In this document: positions 17,953 through 27,403 of the stretch, piece after piece | Layout of the letters: each line of letters starts with the position of its first letter | How positions within the stretch are numbered: position 1 is the first letter of the stretch | Made by a program: the position numbers and the translations under genes | Source: Streptomyces sp. CCM_MD2014 | GTDB taxonomy: Bacteria; Actinomycetota; Actinomycetes; Streptomycetales; Streptomycetaceae | Reading direction: 5' to 3' | Assembly (NCBI RefSeq): GCF_000772045.1 | Contig: NZ_CP009754.1 | Location: forward strand, 2,852,001 to 2,916,000 | DNA length: 64,000 nucleotides | Notes under the pieces: model-generated | The model's database searches: none | What the model saw: only the letters and a program-made list of their open reading frames with translations | Told to the model about the DNA's origin: nothing

Positions 17953-18208
17953 AGGACACCTCACGGAGCTATACAGGAAGCAGGGCGGCATCCAGCCTAC
18001 GCGGCACGGACACGGGTACGCATACGCCGTCGAACACCGCAACTCCCCCCGCGCGGGGATTCCGACCGGGCCCGGGGCACCGTCCCACAACGGCCGATTC
18101 TGCAGACAATCCGCAAAGTCCTTCGTCCGGCCGTGTCCTCGGCACGTGTCAGGCGGTTATGCCCTGTGGGGGAGCTCCGTGTCGGGGCCGAGGAAGCAGG
18201 AAAAGGCA

Positions 18209-19237
18209 ATGCGCGTAGGAAGTTTCGTGTTGGGGGCCCAGTTCCCGGGCCAGGGCCAGGGCGAGGCGCTGCACCGCGCCGTCCGCTCGGCCGAGGTCGC
18301 CGAGGAGGCCGGGCTCGACTCGGTCTGGCTGGCCGAACACCACTTCGTGCCGTACGGCACGTGTCCGTCGGCCGTGACCCTGGCCGCACTGCTGCTGGGC
18401 CGCACCCGGCGCCTGAGGGTGGGCACCGCGGTCAGCGTGCTGCCCACCGTCCACCCCGTGGCGCTCGGCGAGCAGGCGGCACTGCTGCACGTCACGAGCG
18501 GCGGCCGCTTCTCGCTGGGCGTGGGCCGCGGCGGTCCGTGGGTGGACCTGGAGGTGTTCGGCGCGGGTCTGGAGGCGTACGAGACGGGGTTTCCGGAATC
18601 GCTCGACCTGCTGCTGCGCTGGCTGCGCGAACCGGCCGTCGGCGCCTCGGGGGACCGCTACCGCTTCCGCGAAGTGCCCGTCGTGCCGCGGCCGTCGGAG
18701 TCCCTGTCCGAGGAACCGGGCCCGGAGGTCGTCGTCGCCTGCACGTCGCCGTCGAGCGTGCGCATGGCGGCCGAGCGGGGGCTGCCGATGCTCCTCGGGA
18801 TGCACGTCGGCGACGAGGAGAAGGCGGAGATGGTCGCCCTGTGGCGCCGGCACGCCCGCGAGGCCGGGCGGACGGCCGCGGAGGTCCACGCAGCCGCCCA
18901 TGTCTCGGCCGGTGTCTGCCAGATCGCGGACCGGCGCGCGGACGCGGCGGAGACCCTGCTCAAGGCGATGCCGGGCTGGCTGCGGCAGGGGCTCGGCGCC
19001 CATGTCACGGTGGACGGCCGGGAGCGGCGGATGCGCGACCCGCACGCGTACACCGAACTGCTCTGCGGGCTGCACCCGGTGGGCACGCCCCGGCTGTGCG
19101 CGGACCGGCTCGCGGCGACCGGCGAGCGGACCGGCATCTCCCGCTTCGCCCTGCTCGTCGAGGGCTCGGGAGACCTCGCGGCGACCGAGGAGAACGTACG
19201 GCGGCTCGGGGCCGAGGTACTCCCCCAGCTCGGCTGA
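18209..19237 (+). CDS. LLM-class flavin-dependent oxidoreductase
   Basis: 342 residues, a luciferase-like TIM barrel. Family features include the start MRVGSFVLGAQFPGQG, the flavin-contacting AEEAGLDSVWLAEHHFVPYG (about 30-49), LRVGTAVSVLPTVHPV, GRFSLGVGRGGPWVDLEVFG and a C-terminal GTPRLCADRL. Such enzymes use FMN or F420 to oxidise or reduce small molecules, and the substrate is not predictable here. The ATG at 18209 has an AGGAAAAGG ribosome site. A longer reading frame begins at 17927, but its extra residues are unlike the family. A strong inverted repeat follows the stop. Confidence 0.88.
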   Translation: MRVGSFVLGAQFPGQGQGEALHRAVRSAEVAEEAGLDSVWLAEHHFVPYGTCPSAVTLAALLLGRTRRLRVGTAVSVLPTVHPVALGEQAALLHVTSGGRFSLGVGRGGPWVDLEVFGAGLEAYETGFPESLDLLLRWLREPAVGASGDRYRFREVPVVPRPSESLSEEPGPEVVVACTSPSSVRMAAERGLPMLLGMHVGDEEKAEMVALWRRHAREAGRTAAEVHAAAHVSAGVCQIADRRADAAETLLKAMPGWLRQGLGAHVTVDGRERRMRDPHAYTELLCGLHPVGTPRLCADRLAATGERTGISRFALLVEGSGDLAATEENVRRLGAEVLPQLG

Positions 19238-19252
19238 ACCGTCGGGCGCGGA

Positions 19253-19303
19253 GCTTGCCGCTCCGGTACAAAAGCTGCACCTCCCACGTACGGAGCGGCA
19301 AGC
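19253..19303. terminator. Bidirectional terminator, 13-bp stem
   Basis: GCTTGCCGCTCCG at 19253-19265 is perfectly complementary to CGGAGCGGCAAGC at 19291-19303, with a 25-base loop. It lies between the convergent oxidoreductase and SCO5389-type genes and can serve both. Confidence 0.75.
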
Positions 19304-19319
19304 GGGCGGTCTGGGTGCC

Positions 19320-19712
19320 TCAGCAGTCGCGCAGTTCGGGCGACTGGTTCAGCAACTGGCTGCGCACCGAGGTGAATTTGGTCAGCGTCTCGTCGACGGA
19401 GGAGTCCAACGGGAACACCGCCACCCGGTGGCAGTTCTGGAAGGCCAGCCGCACCCCGAAGTGCCGCTGCAGTGCACCGCGTATGGCGTCACTCGCGAGC
19501 GCACGCAGGAGCTGACCGCGCGCCTGCTCGTCCGGCGGGGGCGTCTGGTTGTCGGCGAAGGCTCCGCCGTCGACCTTCAGCTGTGCCACCAGGGAGCTGA
19601 CCATCTCCCATGCGTAGGGCAGGGAGGTCCGGACGCAGTCGACGAAGTCTGCTTCGTCGACCTCGCCTCGCTCGGCCTGTTCGAGTAGGGCCGGTGAGAC
19701 GTCGAGCGACAT
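19320..19712 (-). CDS. SCO5389-type conserved actinobacterial protein
   Basis: 130 residues from ATG 19712 with a strong GAGGAG ribosome site. It is a soluble, acidic, mostly helical protein with conserved-looking stretches SLPYAWEMVSSLVAQL, LRALASDAIRGALQRHFG and FQNCHRVAVFP. I recall a family named after SCO5389 with no known function. Its consistent position next to nucS makes a role near mismatch repair or its regulation conceivable, but nothing in the sequence proves it. The 290-bp region shared with nucS contains no recognisable operator. Confidence 0.8.
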   Translation of the reverse strand: MSLDVSPALLEQAERGEVDEADFVDCVRTSLPYAWEMVSSLVAQLKVDGGAFADNQTPPPDEQARGQLLRALASDAIRGALQRHFGVRLAFQNCHRVAVFPLDSSVDETLTKFTSVRSQLLNQSPELRDC

Positions 19713-20002
19713 GGGTTCTCCTCTCGCACCCCCGACCAGCAGGGGTTGCCGGACAGTTAAGGGAGTGCGCGATTCCGAACACGCTGCGTACACAGTTCGC
19801 GACCTCCCGTTCAATACCGTAAGCAACCGATCGTGACGGCACCAGGAGAATGCCCAGATGGACACCATCCGGTAGGCCCACAATCGGCCAGTGCGCACAA
19901 CGGGGCCAATGGGAGAAGTGGGACAGCGTGCGGGTGCGCCGCGGGGCGCTCGGGCACGGGCGAATCGCGTCGGGCCGGGCGCGTCGAGTAGCGTTGCCGA
20001 CC

Positions 20003-20674
20003 ATGCGTCTCGTCATTGCCCGCTGTTCCGTCGACTACGCCGGACGGCTCACCGCCCACCTGCCCTCGGCCCCCCGGCTGATCCTGGTCAAGGCGGACGG
20101 CAGCGTCTCGATCCACGCCGACGACCGGGCCTACAAGCCCCTCAACTGGATGTCGCCTCCGTGCACCCTCAAGGAGGGCGCGGGCGACGAGGAGGGCGTC
20201 TGGACCGTCGTCAACAAGGCGGGCGAGAAGCTCATCATCACGATGGAGGAGATCCTGCACGACTCCTCGCACGAACTGGGTGTCGATCCCGGCCTGATCA
20301 AGGACGGCGTGGAAGCGCACCTCCAGGAGCTGCTCGCCGACCGCATCGAGACCCTGGGCGAGGGCTACACCCTCATCCGCCGCGAGTACATGACCGCCAT
20401 CGGCCCCGTCGACATCCTGTGCCGGGACGCCCAGGGCGGGACCGTCGCGGTCGAGATCAAGCGGCGCGGCGAGATCGACGGCGTGGAACAGCTCACACGC
20501 TACCTGGAACTGCTGAACCGCGATCCGCATCTCGCGCCGGTGCGGGGCGTGTTCGCCGCCCAGGAGATCAAGCCCCAGGCCCGCGTGCTCGCCACGGACC
20601 GCGGCATCGGCTGCCAGGTGCTGGACTACGACGCCCTGCGGGGCATCGAGGACGACAAGCTGCGGCTGTTCTGA
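20003..20674 (+). CDS. nucS: NucS/EndoMS mismatch-specific endonuclease
   Basis: 223 residues. The N-terminal dimerisation/DNA-binding domain starts [20 protein letters not shown]. The C-terminal RecB-like nuclease carries the motif G-x-V-D-I-L-C (GPVDILC), then the E-x-K box [20 protein letters not shown], which together form the metal site. In actinobacteria that lack MutS/MutL, NucS cuts both strands at G-T, G-G and T-T mismatches and provides mutation avoidance. It works with the beta clamp through a C-terminal peptide, and the final residues here (DDKLRLF) fit such a clamp-binding tail. TAGCGT at 19989-19994 immediately upstream and the absence of a ribosome site suggest a leaderless mRNA. 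Confidence 0.96.
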   Translation: MRLVIARCSVDYAGRLTAHLPSAPRLILVKADGSVSIHADDRAYKPLNWMSPPCTLKEGAGDEEGVWTVVNKAGEKLIITMEEILHDSSHELGVDPGLIKDGVEAHLQELLADRIETLGEGYTLIRREYMTAIGPVDILCRDAQGGTVAVEIKRRGEIDGVEQLTRYLELLNRDPHLAPVRGVFAAQEIKPQARVLATDRGIGCQVLDYDALRGIEDDKLRLF

Positions 20675-20698
20675 GGCGGCGTCACGTCCTGCGACGCG

Positions 20699-20735
20699 AG
20701 GAGGGCCGGGTCCGTCGGGTGGACCCGGCCCTCCT
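20699..20735. terminator. Bidirectional terminator, perfect 15-bp stem
   Basis: AGGAGGGCCGGGTCC at 20699-20713 pairs base for base with GGACCCGGCCCTCCT at 20721-20735 around a 7-base loop, followed by TCG on the plus strand. It separates convergent nucS and the large NTPase gene. Confidence 0.85.
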
Positions 20736-20775
20736 TCGTGCGGCGGTTTCGTGTGTCGGTGCTCGACCGGCAGGA

Positions 20776-23391
20776 TCAGATGATCTGACCGGCCTCGGGG
20801 TCGTCCGCGCCGGACGCGCCGGTGCCGGTGCTGCTCTGGGTGGCGGTGGGGGTGGCCACGGGGGAGCTGGCCGCTGTGGGCGCGATGGTGTCGCCGGCGC
20901 TGGTGGAAGTCTCGGGGAACGTCGTCCCGGTCGAGTCGCTTTCCGACGGCTCGGGATCCGTCGGTGCACTGGTCGTGGGGCTGGGGGGCGGCGAGCTGGA
21001 GGAAGACGGCGGAGTGCTGGGGCCGGTGGGCGTAGGAGTCGGCGAATCACTCGGCTCGTCCGGCGACCCCGGATCGTCCGGGCTCTCGTCATCGCCGGGG
21101 GCGCTGCTGCCCGTACTGCTCGGCCCGTCCGAAGGCTCCCCCGACCCCGTCGGCGCCGGGTCGTCGGACGTGCCGGGCGTGCCGTCCGGGCCGGAGTCGG
21201 CCGGGCTGCCGGGCGTCTCCCGGTCCTTGCCGTCGTCGGTGGGCCGGTCCGCGCCGAGGCTGCCGTCGTCGATGCCCTGGCTCGCCGAGGGGGTGCCGCC
21301 GACCTCGTTGGACGGGTCGCCCGCGTCGTTCTCGGAGGTGGCCCCGAGGGTGACCACCGTGCCGAGCACGGCGACGAGCAGCGCGCCCGCTCCGGCGGCC
21401 ACCAGGTTGCGCCGGGCGAAGCCCTTGATGCCGCCCGCGACCGTGCGGGACGGCTCGTCGTCGGGCTCCCGGCGGGTGACGAGGGTCGGGGACTGGGGCG
21501 GCGGCTGGAGCGGCGGGAAGGGCGCGGGGACGCCCGCGGACGGCGACACCGACTCCTCGTTGCGGGCGTCGGGCACCTCCTCCCCCACCGTCGGCCCGAG
21601 CCCGGCACCGAACCCGGCGACGGCGCCCGCGCCACCGAAGGCGCCCGCACCGCTGCTGCCCAGCCCCGGGGTGTCCCCGGTGCGGTCGGCGACCAGCGCG
21701 AGGGCGCGGCGGCCCGCCACGGCGCCGCGCTTGTCGGAGAGGGCGCCGCGCAGGCCGATGGAGGCCTCCAGCTCGGCGCGCGCCCGGTCCAGCTGGTCCT
21801 CGCACAGGGCGAGGACGCCGAGTTCGTGGTGGAAGTAGGCCTGTTCGGCGACGTCGCCGGCGAGCCGGGCGGCCTCGGTGCCCGAGCGCAGCGCCCGCTG
21901 CCAGGCGCTCCAGTGCAGTCCGGCGGCGAACGCGGGCGCCGCGGTGCGGGCCAGCTGGACGGCCGGGCTGTCCTCGTCCTCGGCGGTCGGGGTCGTCGCG
22001 GGCACCAGGGCGGCGAGGGCGGCCAGTACGGCGTCGGCCTCCGCGCAGACCCGCTCGGGGGTGACCGAGGGGTGCCCGGCCCACCAGGCGTAGTGCTGGG
22101 CCGCGGAACGCGCCCGCTCCCGCAGGCCGTCGGTGTATCCGGCGCTCTCCAGCTGGGTGAGCACCCCGGCGGCCAGCCGGTAGCGGGAGCCGACCGGGGA
22201 GACCAGTCCGCAGTCGGCCAGCTCGCCGAGGGCGGCGTCCGCGTGGGTGTCGCCGACCAGGGCGGGCAGGTGGGCCTGGTGCGGCACCTCGCCGCCGAGT
22301 GCGACGGCGAACTCCAGCGTGGCGCGGGCGGAGGCGCTGAGCCGGGAGGCGAGCAGCGGTGCGGGCGCGGCGGCCTCGCCGAGGGACGGCAGGGGTACGT
22401 CGTCGGCGTCGGTGGCGTCGTAGGGGGTGTCGTCGTCCGGGCGGGCGTCGGCGAAGACGCCGAACTCGTCGACGGCGTCGGCGCCGGCCCGTTCCCGGTC
22501 CCGGCGGCGCAGCAGGGCGCCGGCCTGGACGAAGCGCAGCGGCAGGCCCTCGGACTCGAACCAGAGGTCGCCGGCCCAGTTCGCCTCCTCCTCGGTGAGC
22601 GTCCGGCCGGCGGCGCGCTCCAGCAGTTCCACGCCGTCCGCGCGGTCCAGGCCGGTGAGGAAGACCTCCTCGACGGCGGAGTCGGCGGAGGGCGCGGGCA
22701 CGTCCGGGGTGGCGCCGAGGAGGAAGGCGCACTCGGGGGTGGCGTCGAGGAGCTCGTCGAGGGCGCTGCCGCCGAACTCGACGTCGTCCAGGACGACGAC
22801 CGCGCCGACCTCGCGCAGATGTGCGAGGAGTTCCGTCCGGTCCGGGCGGTGCAGGGGCGCGCGGTGGACGGCATGGAAGAGGTCGTGGAGCAGGTCGTCG
22901 GCGGTGCGGTGGTGGCCGCTCAGGCGGACGACGCCGTCGGGTGCGAGGCCCGCGCAGTCCTCGGCGACGACGTCGAGGAGGCTGGTGCGGCCGGAGCCGG
23001 CGGGGCCGGTGAGGCGGACGGAGCGGCCGCGGGCGAGGAGCCGGACCAGGCGTTCGCGTTCGTCCTCGCGGGCCAGCAGGCCCAGGACGGTGCGGACCGG
23101 TCCCGGCGGGACGGGCGGCCGTGCGGCTCGCTCCGCCTCGGCGCGCTCGGCCGCGGTGAGCTTCTCGGGCCGGGCGGGCCGTTCCGCGGGCGGGCAGACC
23201 TCGATCTCGCTGCCGTCGACGGGGTTGACGGTGAGCAGGAAGTCGCCGGACACCAGTCGCACCGTGCGGGCGAGCGCGGGCGCGTGCTGTCCGAAGTCGG
23301 AGGTGATGGGGTCCCTGTGCGGGCGCGGGCGCGGCGCCTGGTGGTCGCCGTCCTGGCCGTACTCCTCAGGGCCCCGGTTGTTCGGGTCCAT
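20776..23391 (-). CDS. Membrane-anchored P-loop NTPase with Ser/Pro/Thr-rich tail
   Basis: 871 residues from ATG 23391, with GGGGGG about nine bases upstream. The N-terminal ~85 residues are Pro/Arg-rich. A P-loop ATPase follows, with Walker A GPAGSGRTS near 130 and a Walker B-like VVVLDDVEFGG near 200. Helical, repeat-like sequence resembling the arm of STAND/AAA-type proteins follows to about 600. One TM helix (NLVAAGAGALLVAVLGTVV, roughly 660-680) leads to an exterior tail of about 190 residues almost wholly Ser/Pro/Thr/Gly/Asp. The NTPase is therefore cytoplasmic and the tail spans the wall. Its substrate is unknown. It is convergent with nucS and downstream of a STAS protein gene on the same strand. 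Confidence 0.85.
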   Translation of the reverse strand: MDPNNRGPEEYGQDGDHQAPRPRPHRDPITSDFGQHAPALARTVRLVSGDFLLTVNPVDGSEIEVCPPAERPARPEKLTAAERAEAERAARPPVPPGPVRTVLGLLAREDERERLVRLLARGRSVRLTGPAGSGRTSLLDVVAEDCAGLAPDGVVRLSGHHRTADDLLHDLFHAVHRAPLHRPDRTELLAHLREVGAVVVLDDVEFGGSALDELLDATPECAFLLGATPDVPAPSADSAVEEVFLTGLDRADGVELLERAAGRTLTEEEANWAGDLWFESEGLPLRFVQAGALLRRRDRERAGADAVDEFGVFADARPDDDTPYDATDADDVPLPSLGEAAAPAPLLASRLSASARATLEFAVALGGEVPHQAHLPALVGDTHADAALGELADCGLVSPVGSRYRLAAGVLTQLESAGYTDGLRERARSAAQHYAWWAGHPSVTPERVCAEADAVLAALAALVPATTPTAEDEDSPAVQLARTAAPAFAAGLHWSAWQRALRSGTEAARLAGDVAEQAYFHHELGVLALCEDQLDRARAELEASIGLRGALSDKRGAVAGRRALALVADRTGDTPGLGSSGAGAFGGAGAVAGFGAGLGPTVGEEVPDARNEESVSPSAGVPAPFPPLQPPPQSPTLVTRREPDDEPSRTVAGGIKGFARRNLVAAGAGALLVAVLGTVVTLGATSENDAGDPSNEVGGTPSASQGIDDGSLGADRPTDDGKDRETPGSPADSGPDGTPGTSDDPAPTGSGEPSDGPSSTGSSAPGDDESPDDPGSPDEPSDSPTPTPTGPSTPPSSSSSPPPSPTTSAPTDPEPSESDSTGTTFPETSTSAGDTIAPTAASSPVATPTATQSSTGTGASGADDPEAGQII

Positions 23392-23624
23392 TGGTTCAAG
23401 CCCCCCAAAAGCGTCGTGTGCAGGGCCCCGGCAGGGACCACCCTCCCGGCCTTGCCGCACACCGCGCTGTCGCTTCTGGTCCGGGCCCGCCGGCGGGTTT
23501 GCAAAGGCAGCGGGCAGCCAGACCCTAAACCTTCGCTCAGTATCTCCGACAGTCCGGGGTGCCGGACCGTCCGAGAGGTCACGGTCTCGTGAGGATTGCG
23601 TGTGTCGGAGGTGTGAACCCTCAC

Positions 23625-23948
23625 TTACACCCGGGGCAGAGTCTCCACACCGATCCCGCCCTCGATGGCCAGGATCCGGTGCAGCCGGGTGGCCACCAGC
23701 AGGCGCTGCATCTGCGGCGGCACGCCGCGCAGCACCAGGCGCCGGCCGCAGCGGCCGGCCCGCCGGTGGGCTCCCATGATCACGCCGAGTCCGGTGGCGT
23801 CCCAGGAGTCCAGTTCGGACAGGTCGAGCACCAGGTCGCCGACTCCGTCGTCGACGGCCGAGTGCAGGACCGTACGGGCGTCCGCCGCGCTGCGGACGTC
23901 GAGGCGGCCCCCGACGACCAGCTCGACGTGGTCGCCCCTGATGTGCAT
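23625..23948 (-). CDS. STAS-domain protein (anti-sigma factor antagonist-like)
   Basis: 107 residues, a single STAS domain. The region DLSELDSWDATGLGVIMGAH matches the SpoIIAA signature. Thr, within D-A-T-G-L-G, occupies the position of the phosphorylated Ser. Such proteins bind an anti-sigma kinase and release a sigma factor when dephosphorylated. The partner kinase and sigma factor are not adjacent. It could share a transcript with the downstream NTPase gene, 233 bp away, which would make it a candidate partner of that protein. Confidence 0.87.
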   Translation of the reverse strand: MHIRGDHVELVVGGRLDVRSAADARTVLHSAVDDGVGDLVLDLSELDSWDATGLGVIMGAHRRAGRCGRRLVLRGVPPQMQRLLVATRLHRILAIEGGIGVETLPRV

Positions 23949-24117
23949 ATGCGCTCCCCGGCGTGGGTCTTCTCTTCGTCGTCTCTGCGTGGTGGTCTCT
24001 CGGCGATATCAGGTGTTGCACCCTCTGACTGGCCGAAACGACCGGAGGTTGCCGCCTGTAAGCGAACCGATACCGAATTCACCCCGGCGTGTGATGTCTG
24101 CCGGGGCCGACGCGACC

Positions 24118-24966
24118 TCAGTGCTTGTAGAAGCCCTGCCCGCTCTTGCGGCCGATGTCACCGGCGTCCACCATCCGGCGCATCAGCTCCGGCGGGGCGA
24201 ACTTCTCGTCCTGGGACTCGGTGTAGATGTTGCCCGTGGCGTGCAGCAGGATGTCGACGCCCGTGAGGTCGGCGGTGGCCAGCGGTCCCATGGCGTGGCC
24301 GAAGCCCAGCTTGCAGGCGAGGTCGATGTCCTCGGCGGTGGCGACGCCCGACTCGTACAGCTTCGCGGCCTCGACGACGAGGGCGGAGATGAGACGGGTC
24401 GTCACGAAGCCGGCGACGTCGCGGTTGACGACGATGCAGGTCTTGCCGGTGGACTCGGCGAACTCCCGCGCGGTGGCGAGCGTTTCGTCGCTGGTCTTGT
24501 AGCCGCGCACCAGCTCGCACAGCTGCATCATCGGGACCGGCGAGAAGAAGTGGGTGCCGACGACCCGCTCGGGGCGCTCCGTCACGGCCGCGATCTTGGT
24601 GATCGGGATCGCGGAGGTGTTGGACGCGAGGATCGCCCCGTCCTTCACCAGCTTGTCCAGGGTACGGAAGATCTCGTGCTTGACTTCCAGCTTCTCGAAG
24701 ACGGCCTCGACGACGACGTCCGCGTCGGCGGCGGCGTCCAGGTCGGTGGTCGCGGTGATGCGCCCGAGCGCGGCCCCGGCGTCGTCGGCGGTGAGCTTCC
24801 CCTTGGCGACGAACTTGTCGTACGACGCCTTGATGCCGTCGGTGCCGCGCCGCAGCGCCTCGTCGGTGACGTCGCGCAGGACGACGTCCCAGCCCGCCTG
24901 GGCGGAGACCTGGGCGATGCCCGATCCCATGAGACCGGCTCCGATGACGGCGAGCTTCCGTGCCAC
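24118..24966 (-). CDS. 3-hydroxybutyryl-CoA dehydrogenase
   Basis: 282 residues from GTG 24966, chosen because GGGGAG lies eight bases upstream and the Rossmann motif VIGAGLMGSGIAQV starts five residues later. The catalytic features are the ASNTSAIPI loop, the His in GTHFFSPVPMM and the C-terminal helical domain with GFVTTRL and RKSGQGFYKH. It reduces acetoacetyl-CoA to 3-hydroxybutyryl-CoA or oxidises it in fatty-acid breakdown. In streptomycetes it feeds butyryl-CoA and ethylmalonyl-CoA formation, consistent with the thiolase at 6282-7514. It runs alone, with the TetR gene just upstream on the same strand. Confidence 0.95.
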   Translation of the reverse strand: MARKLAVIGAGLMGSGIAQVSAQAGWDVVLRDVTDEALRRGTDGIKASYDKFVAKGKLTADDAGAALGRITATTDLDAAADADVVVEAVFEKLEVKHEIFRTLDKLVKDGAILASNTSAIPITKIAAVTERPERVVGTHFFSPVPMMQLCELVRGYKTSDETLATAREFAESTGKTCIVVNRDVAGFVTTRLISALVVEAAKLYESGVATAEDIDLACKLGFGHAMGPLATADLTGVDILLHATGNIYTESQDEKFAPPELMRRMVDAGDIGRKSGQGFYKH

Positions 24967-25102
24967 TGTGCGACTCCCCTGATACGCGCTGATTCTCGTC
25001 TCTCGGCCGGAGATTAGCGGGCGTGAGGCGCTGTGTGACCGGTTAGTAACGCGCGTCACGTCTCAAATGACGGACGTCACACCGAGGGGTGCCATTCGGG
25101 TG

Positions 25103-25744
25103 TCACTCGGCGCCTCGTACGGCGTAGTTGAGCACCTTCTCGCTCAACAGGTCCTCCATCTCGTCCAGCAGCAGGAGCACCTCGCGGGAGACCTCGGAGG
25201 GCTTTCCGCCGGCGACCATGCGGTGGCCGATCTCCACCATCACGGTGCCGTGCAGCCAGTTGATCTGACCGGCCATCAGGGTGGGCAGCGGGTCCTCGCC
25301 GGGTGCGCCGGTCTCCTCCCTGAGGGTCTGCTCCAGGTTGACGAGGACTTCCTGGCCGATGGCCCACATCCGGGACCGCAGGGCGGGCGACTCGTGGACG
25401 ACCTTCATGAACCCGGCGTATCCGTCCATCAGGCCCATGCGCGGCGACACCGACTCGACCTCCTCGCGCAGCTCCCGCAGGACGGCGTACGCCGCCGACT
25501 CCCCGTCGCGCCGCCCGCGCACCCAGCGCGACAGCCGGTCGACGACCCCTTTGGAGCGGTCGAGGAACAGGTCCTCCTTGGCCGGGAAGTAGTTGTAGAC
25601 CGTGTTGACGGAGACGTTCGCGGCGTCCGCGACCTCCGCCACCGTCACGGCCTCGAAGCCGCGCTCCAGGAACAGCCCCGTGGCGACATCCGAGATGTAC
25701 TGCCGGGTCTGCCGCTTCTTCCGTTCCCTGAGTCCCTCGGCCAT
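25103..25744 (-). CDS. TetR-family regulator of the adjacent ABC exporter
   Basis: 213 residues. The N-terminal HTH (about 10-55) includes RQYISDVATGLFLERGFEAV and the recognition helix VSVNTVYNYFPAKEDLF, typical of TetR. The C-terminal ligand domain is all-helical. It is divergent from the DrrAB-like exporter operon, the classic arrangement for a drug-responsive repressor. A perfect 9-bp inverted repeat 19 bp from its start codon is the likely operator for both directions. Confidence 0.92.
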   Translation of the reverse strand: MAEGLRERKKRQTRQYISDVATGLFLERGFEAVTVAEVADAANVSVNTVYNYFPAKEDLFLDRSKGVVDRLSRWVRGRRDGESAAYAVLRELREEVESVSPRMGLMDGYAGFMKVVHESPALRSRMWAIGQEVLVNLEQTLREETGAPGEDPLPTLMAGQINWLHGTVMVEIGHRMVAGGKPSEVSREVLLLLDEMEDLLSEKVLNYAVRGAE

Positions 25745-25762
25745 CCCCGCATCCTAGCCGCG

Positions 25763-25785
25763 CCGGCACCACTGACTGGTGCCGG
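25763..25785. promoter_or_regulatory. Perfect palindrome, probable TetR operator
   Basis: CCGGCACCA at 25763-25771, spacer CTGAC, TGGTGCCGG at 25777-25785. The 23-bp site lies in the 93-bp region between the tetR start (25744) and the ABC ATPase start (25838), where occupancy would block both promoters. It could in principle also fold as an RNA hairpin in the ABC leader. Confidence 0.65.
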
Positions 25786-25837
25786 TGAAAACTTGGTGTC
25801 ATTGCAAAATTTCAGCGTCTCTGTTTTTCTGGGGTGC

Positions 25838-26623
<786 letters not shown>

Positions 26624-26640
26624 CCTCTCGAGGATTCCCG

Positions 26641-27390
26641 ATGCTGCTCCACGACACCGGCCTGATCTACGGCCGCTATCTGCGCCAGTCCCTGCGCTCC
26701 CGCTTCGCGCTGCTGTTCGGCGTGCTGATGCCGCTGCTGTACCTGCTCTTCTTCGGCCCGCTGCTGACCGACCTGCCGCTCGGCGGGCGGGGCAGCTCCT
26801 GGCAGGTGCTGGTCCCCGGCCTGCTGCTGCAACTGGGCCTCTTCGGCGCGTCCTTCGCGGGCTTCTCGATCATCATCGAGAACAGCCAGGGCGTGGTCGA
26901 GCGGATGCGCGTCACGCCCGTCAGCCGCCTGGCACTGCTGCTGGGCCGGGTCCTGCGGGACGCCACCGTCTTCGCCTTCCAGGCGGTGCTGCTGGTCCTG
27001 GCGGCGCTGGTGATGGGTCTGCGGGCGCCGCTGCCCGGCGTGCTGATCGGCTTCGCGTTCGTCGCGCTGCTCACGGTCTCGCTGGCGTCGCTGTCGTACG
27101 CGCTGGCGATGAAGGTCCGCACCCCGCAGGAGTTCGGGCCCACGATCAACGCCCTGACCATGCCGTCGATGCTGCTGTCCGGCCTGATGCTCCCGATGAC
27201 GCTGGGCCCGGTGTGGCTGGACGTGCTCTCGCACCTGATGCCCTTCCGCTATCTGGTGGACGCGGTGCGGGACGCCTACGTCGGCTCCTACGCGACGGCG
27301 CACATGCTCTACGGCGTCCTCGTCGCCCTGGGCTTCACCGCGCTGGCCGTGACGGTGGGCACACGCGTGTTCCGCACCGCCGGCGCGTAA
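26641..27390 (+). CDS. DrrB-like ABC-2 permease
   Basis: 249 residues with six membrane helices. It contains the ABC-2 motif region MPSMLLSGLMLPMTLGPVWL (about 180-199) and the following SHLMPFRYLVDAVRDA, both conserved in daunorubicin-type export permeases. The ribosome site GAGGATTCCCG precedes the ATG. It partners the ATPase immediately upstream. Confidence 0.92.
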   Translation: MLLHDTGLIYGRYLRQSLRSRFALLFGVLMPLLYLLFFGPLLTDLPLGGRGSSWQVLVPGLLLQLGLFGASFAGFSIIIENSQGVVERMRVTPVSRLALLLGRVLRDATVFAFQAVLLVLAALVMGLRAPLPGVLIGFAFVALLTVSLASLSYALAMKVRTPQEFGPTINALTMPSMLLSGLMLPMTLGPVWLDVLSHLMPFRYLVDAVRDAYVGSYATAHMLYGVLVALGFTALAVTVGTRVFRTAGA

Positions 27391-27403
27391 CTACGCTGGC
27401 CCC

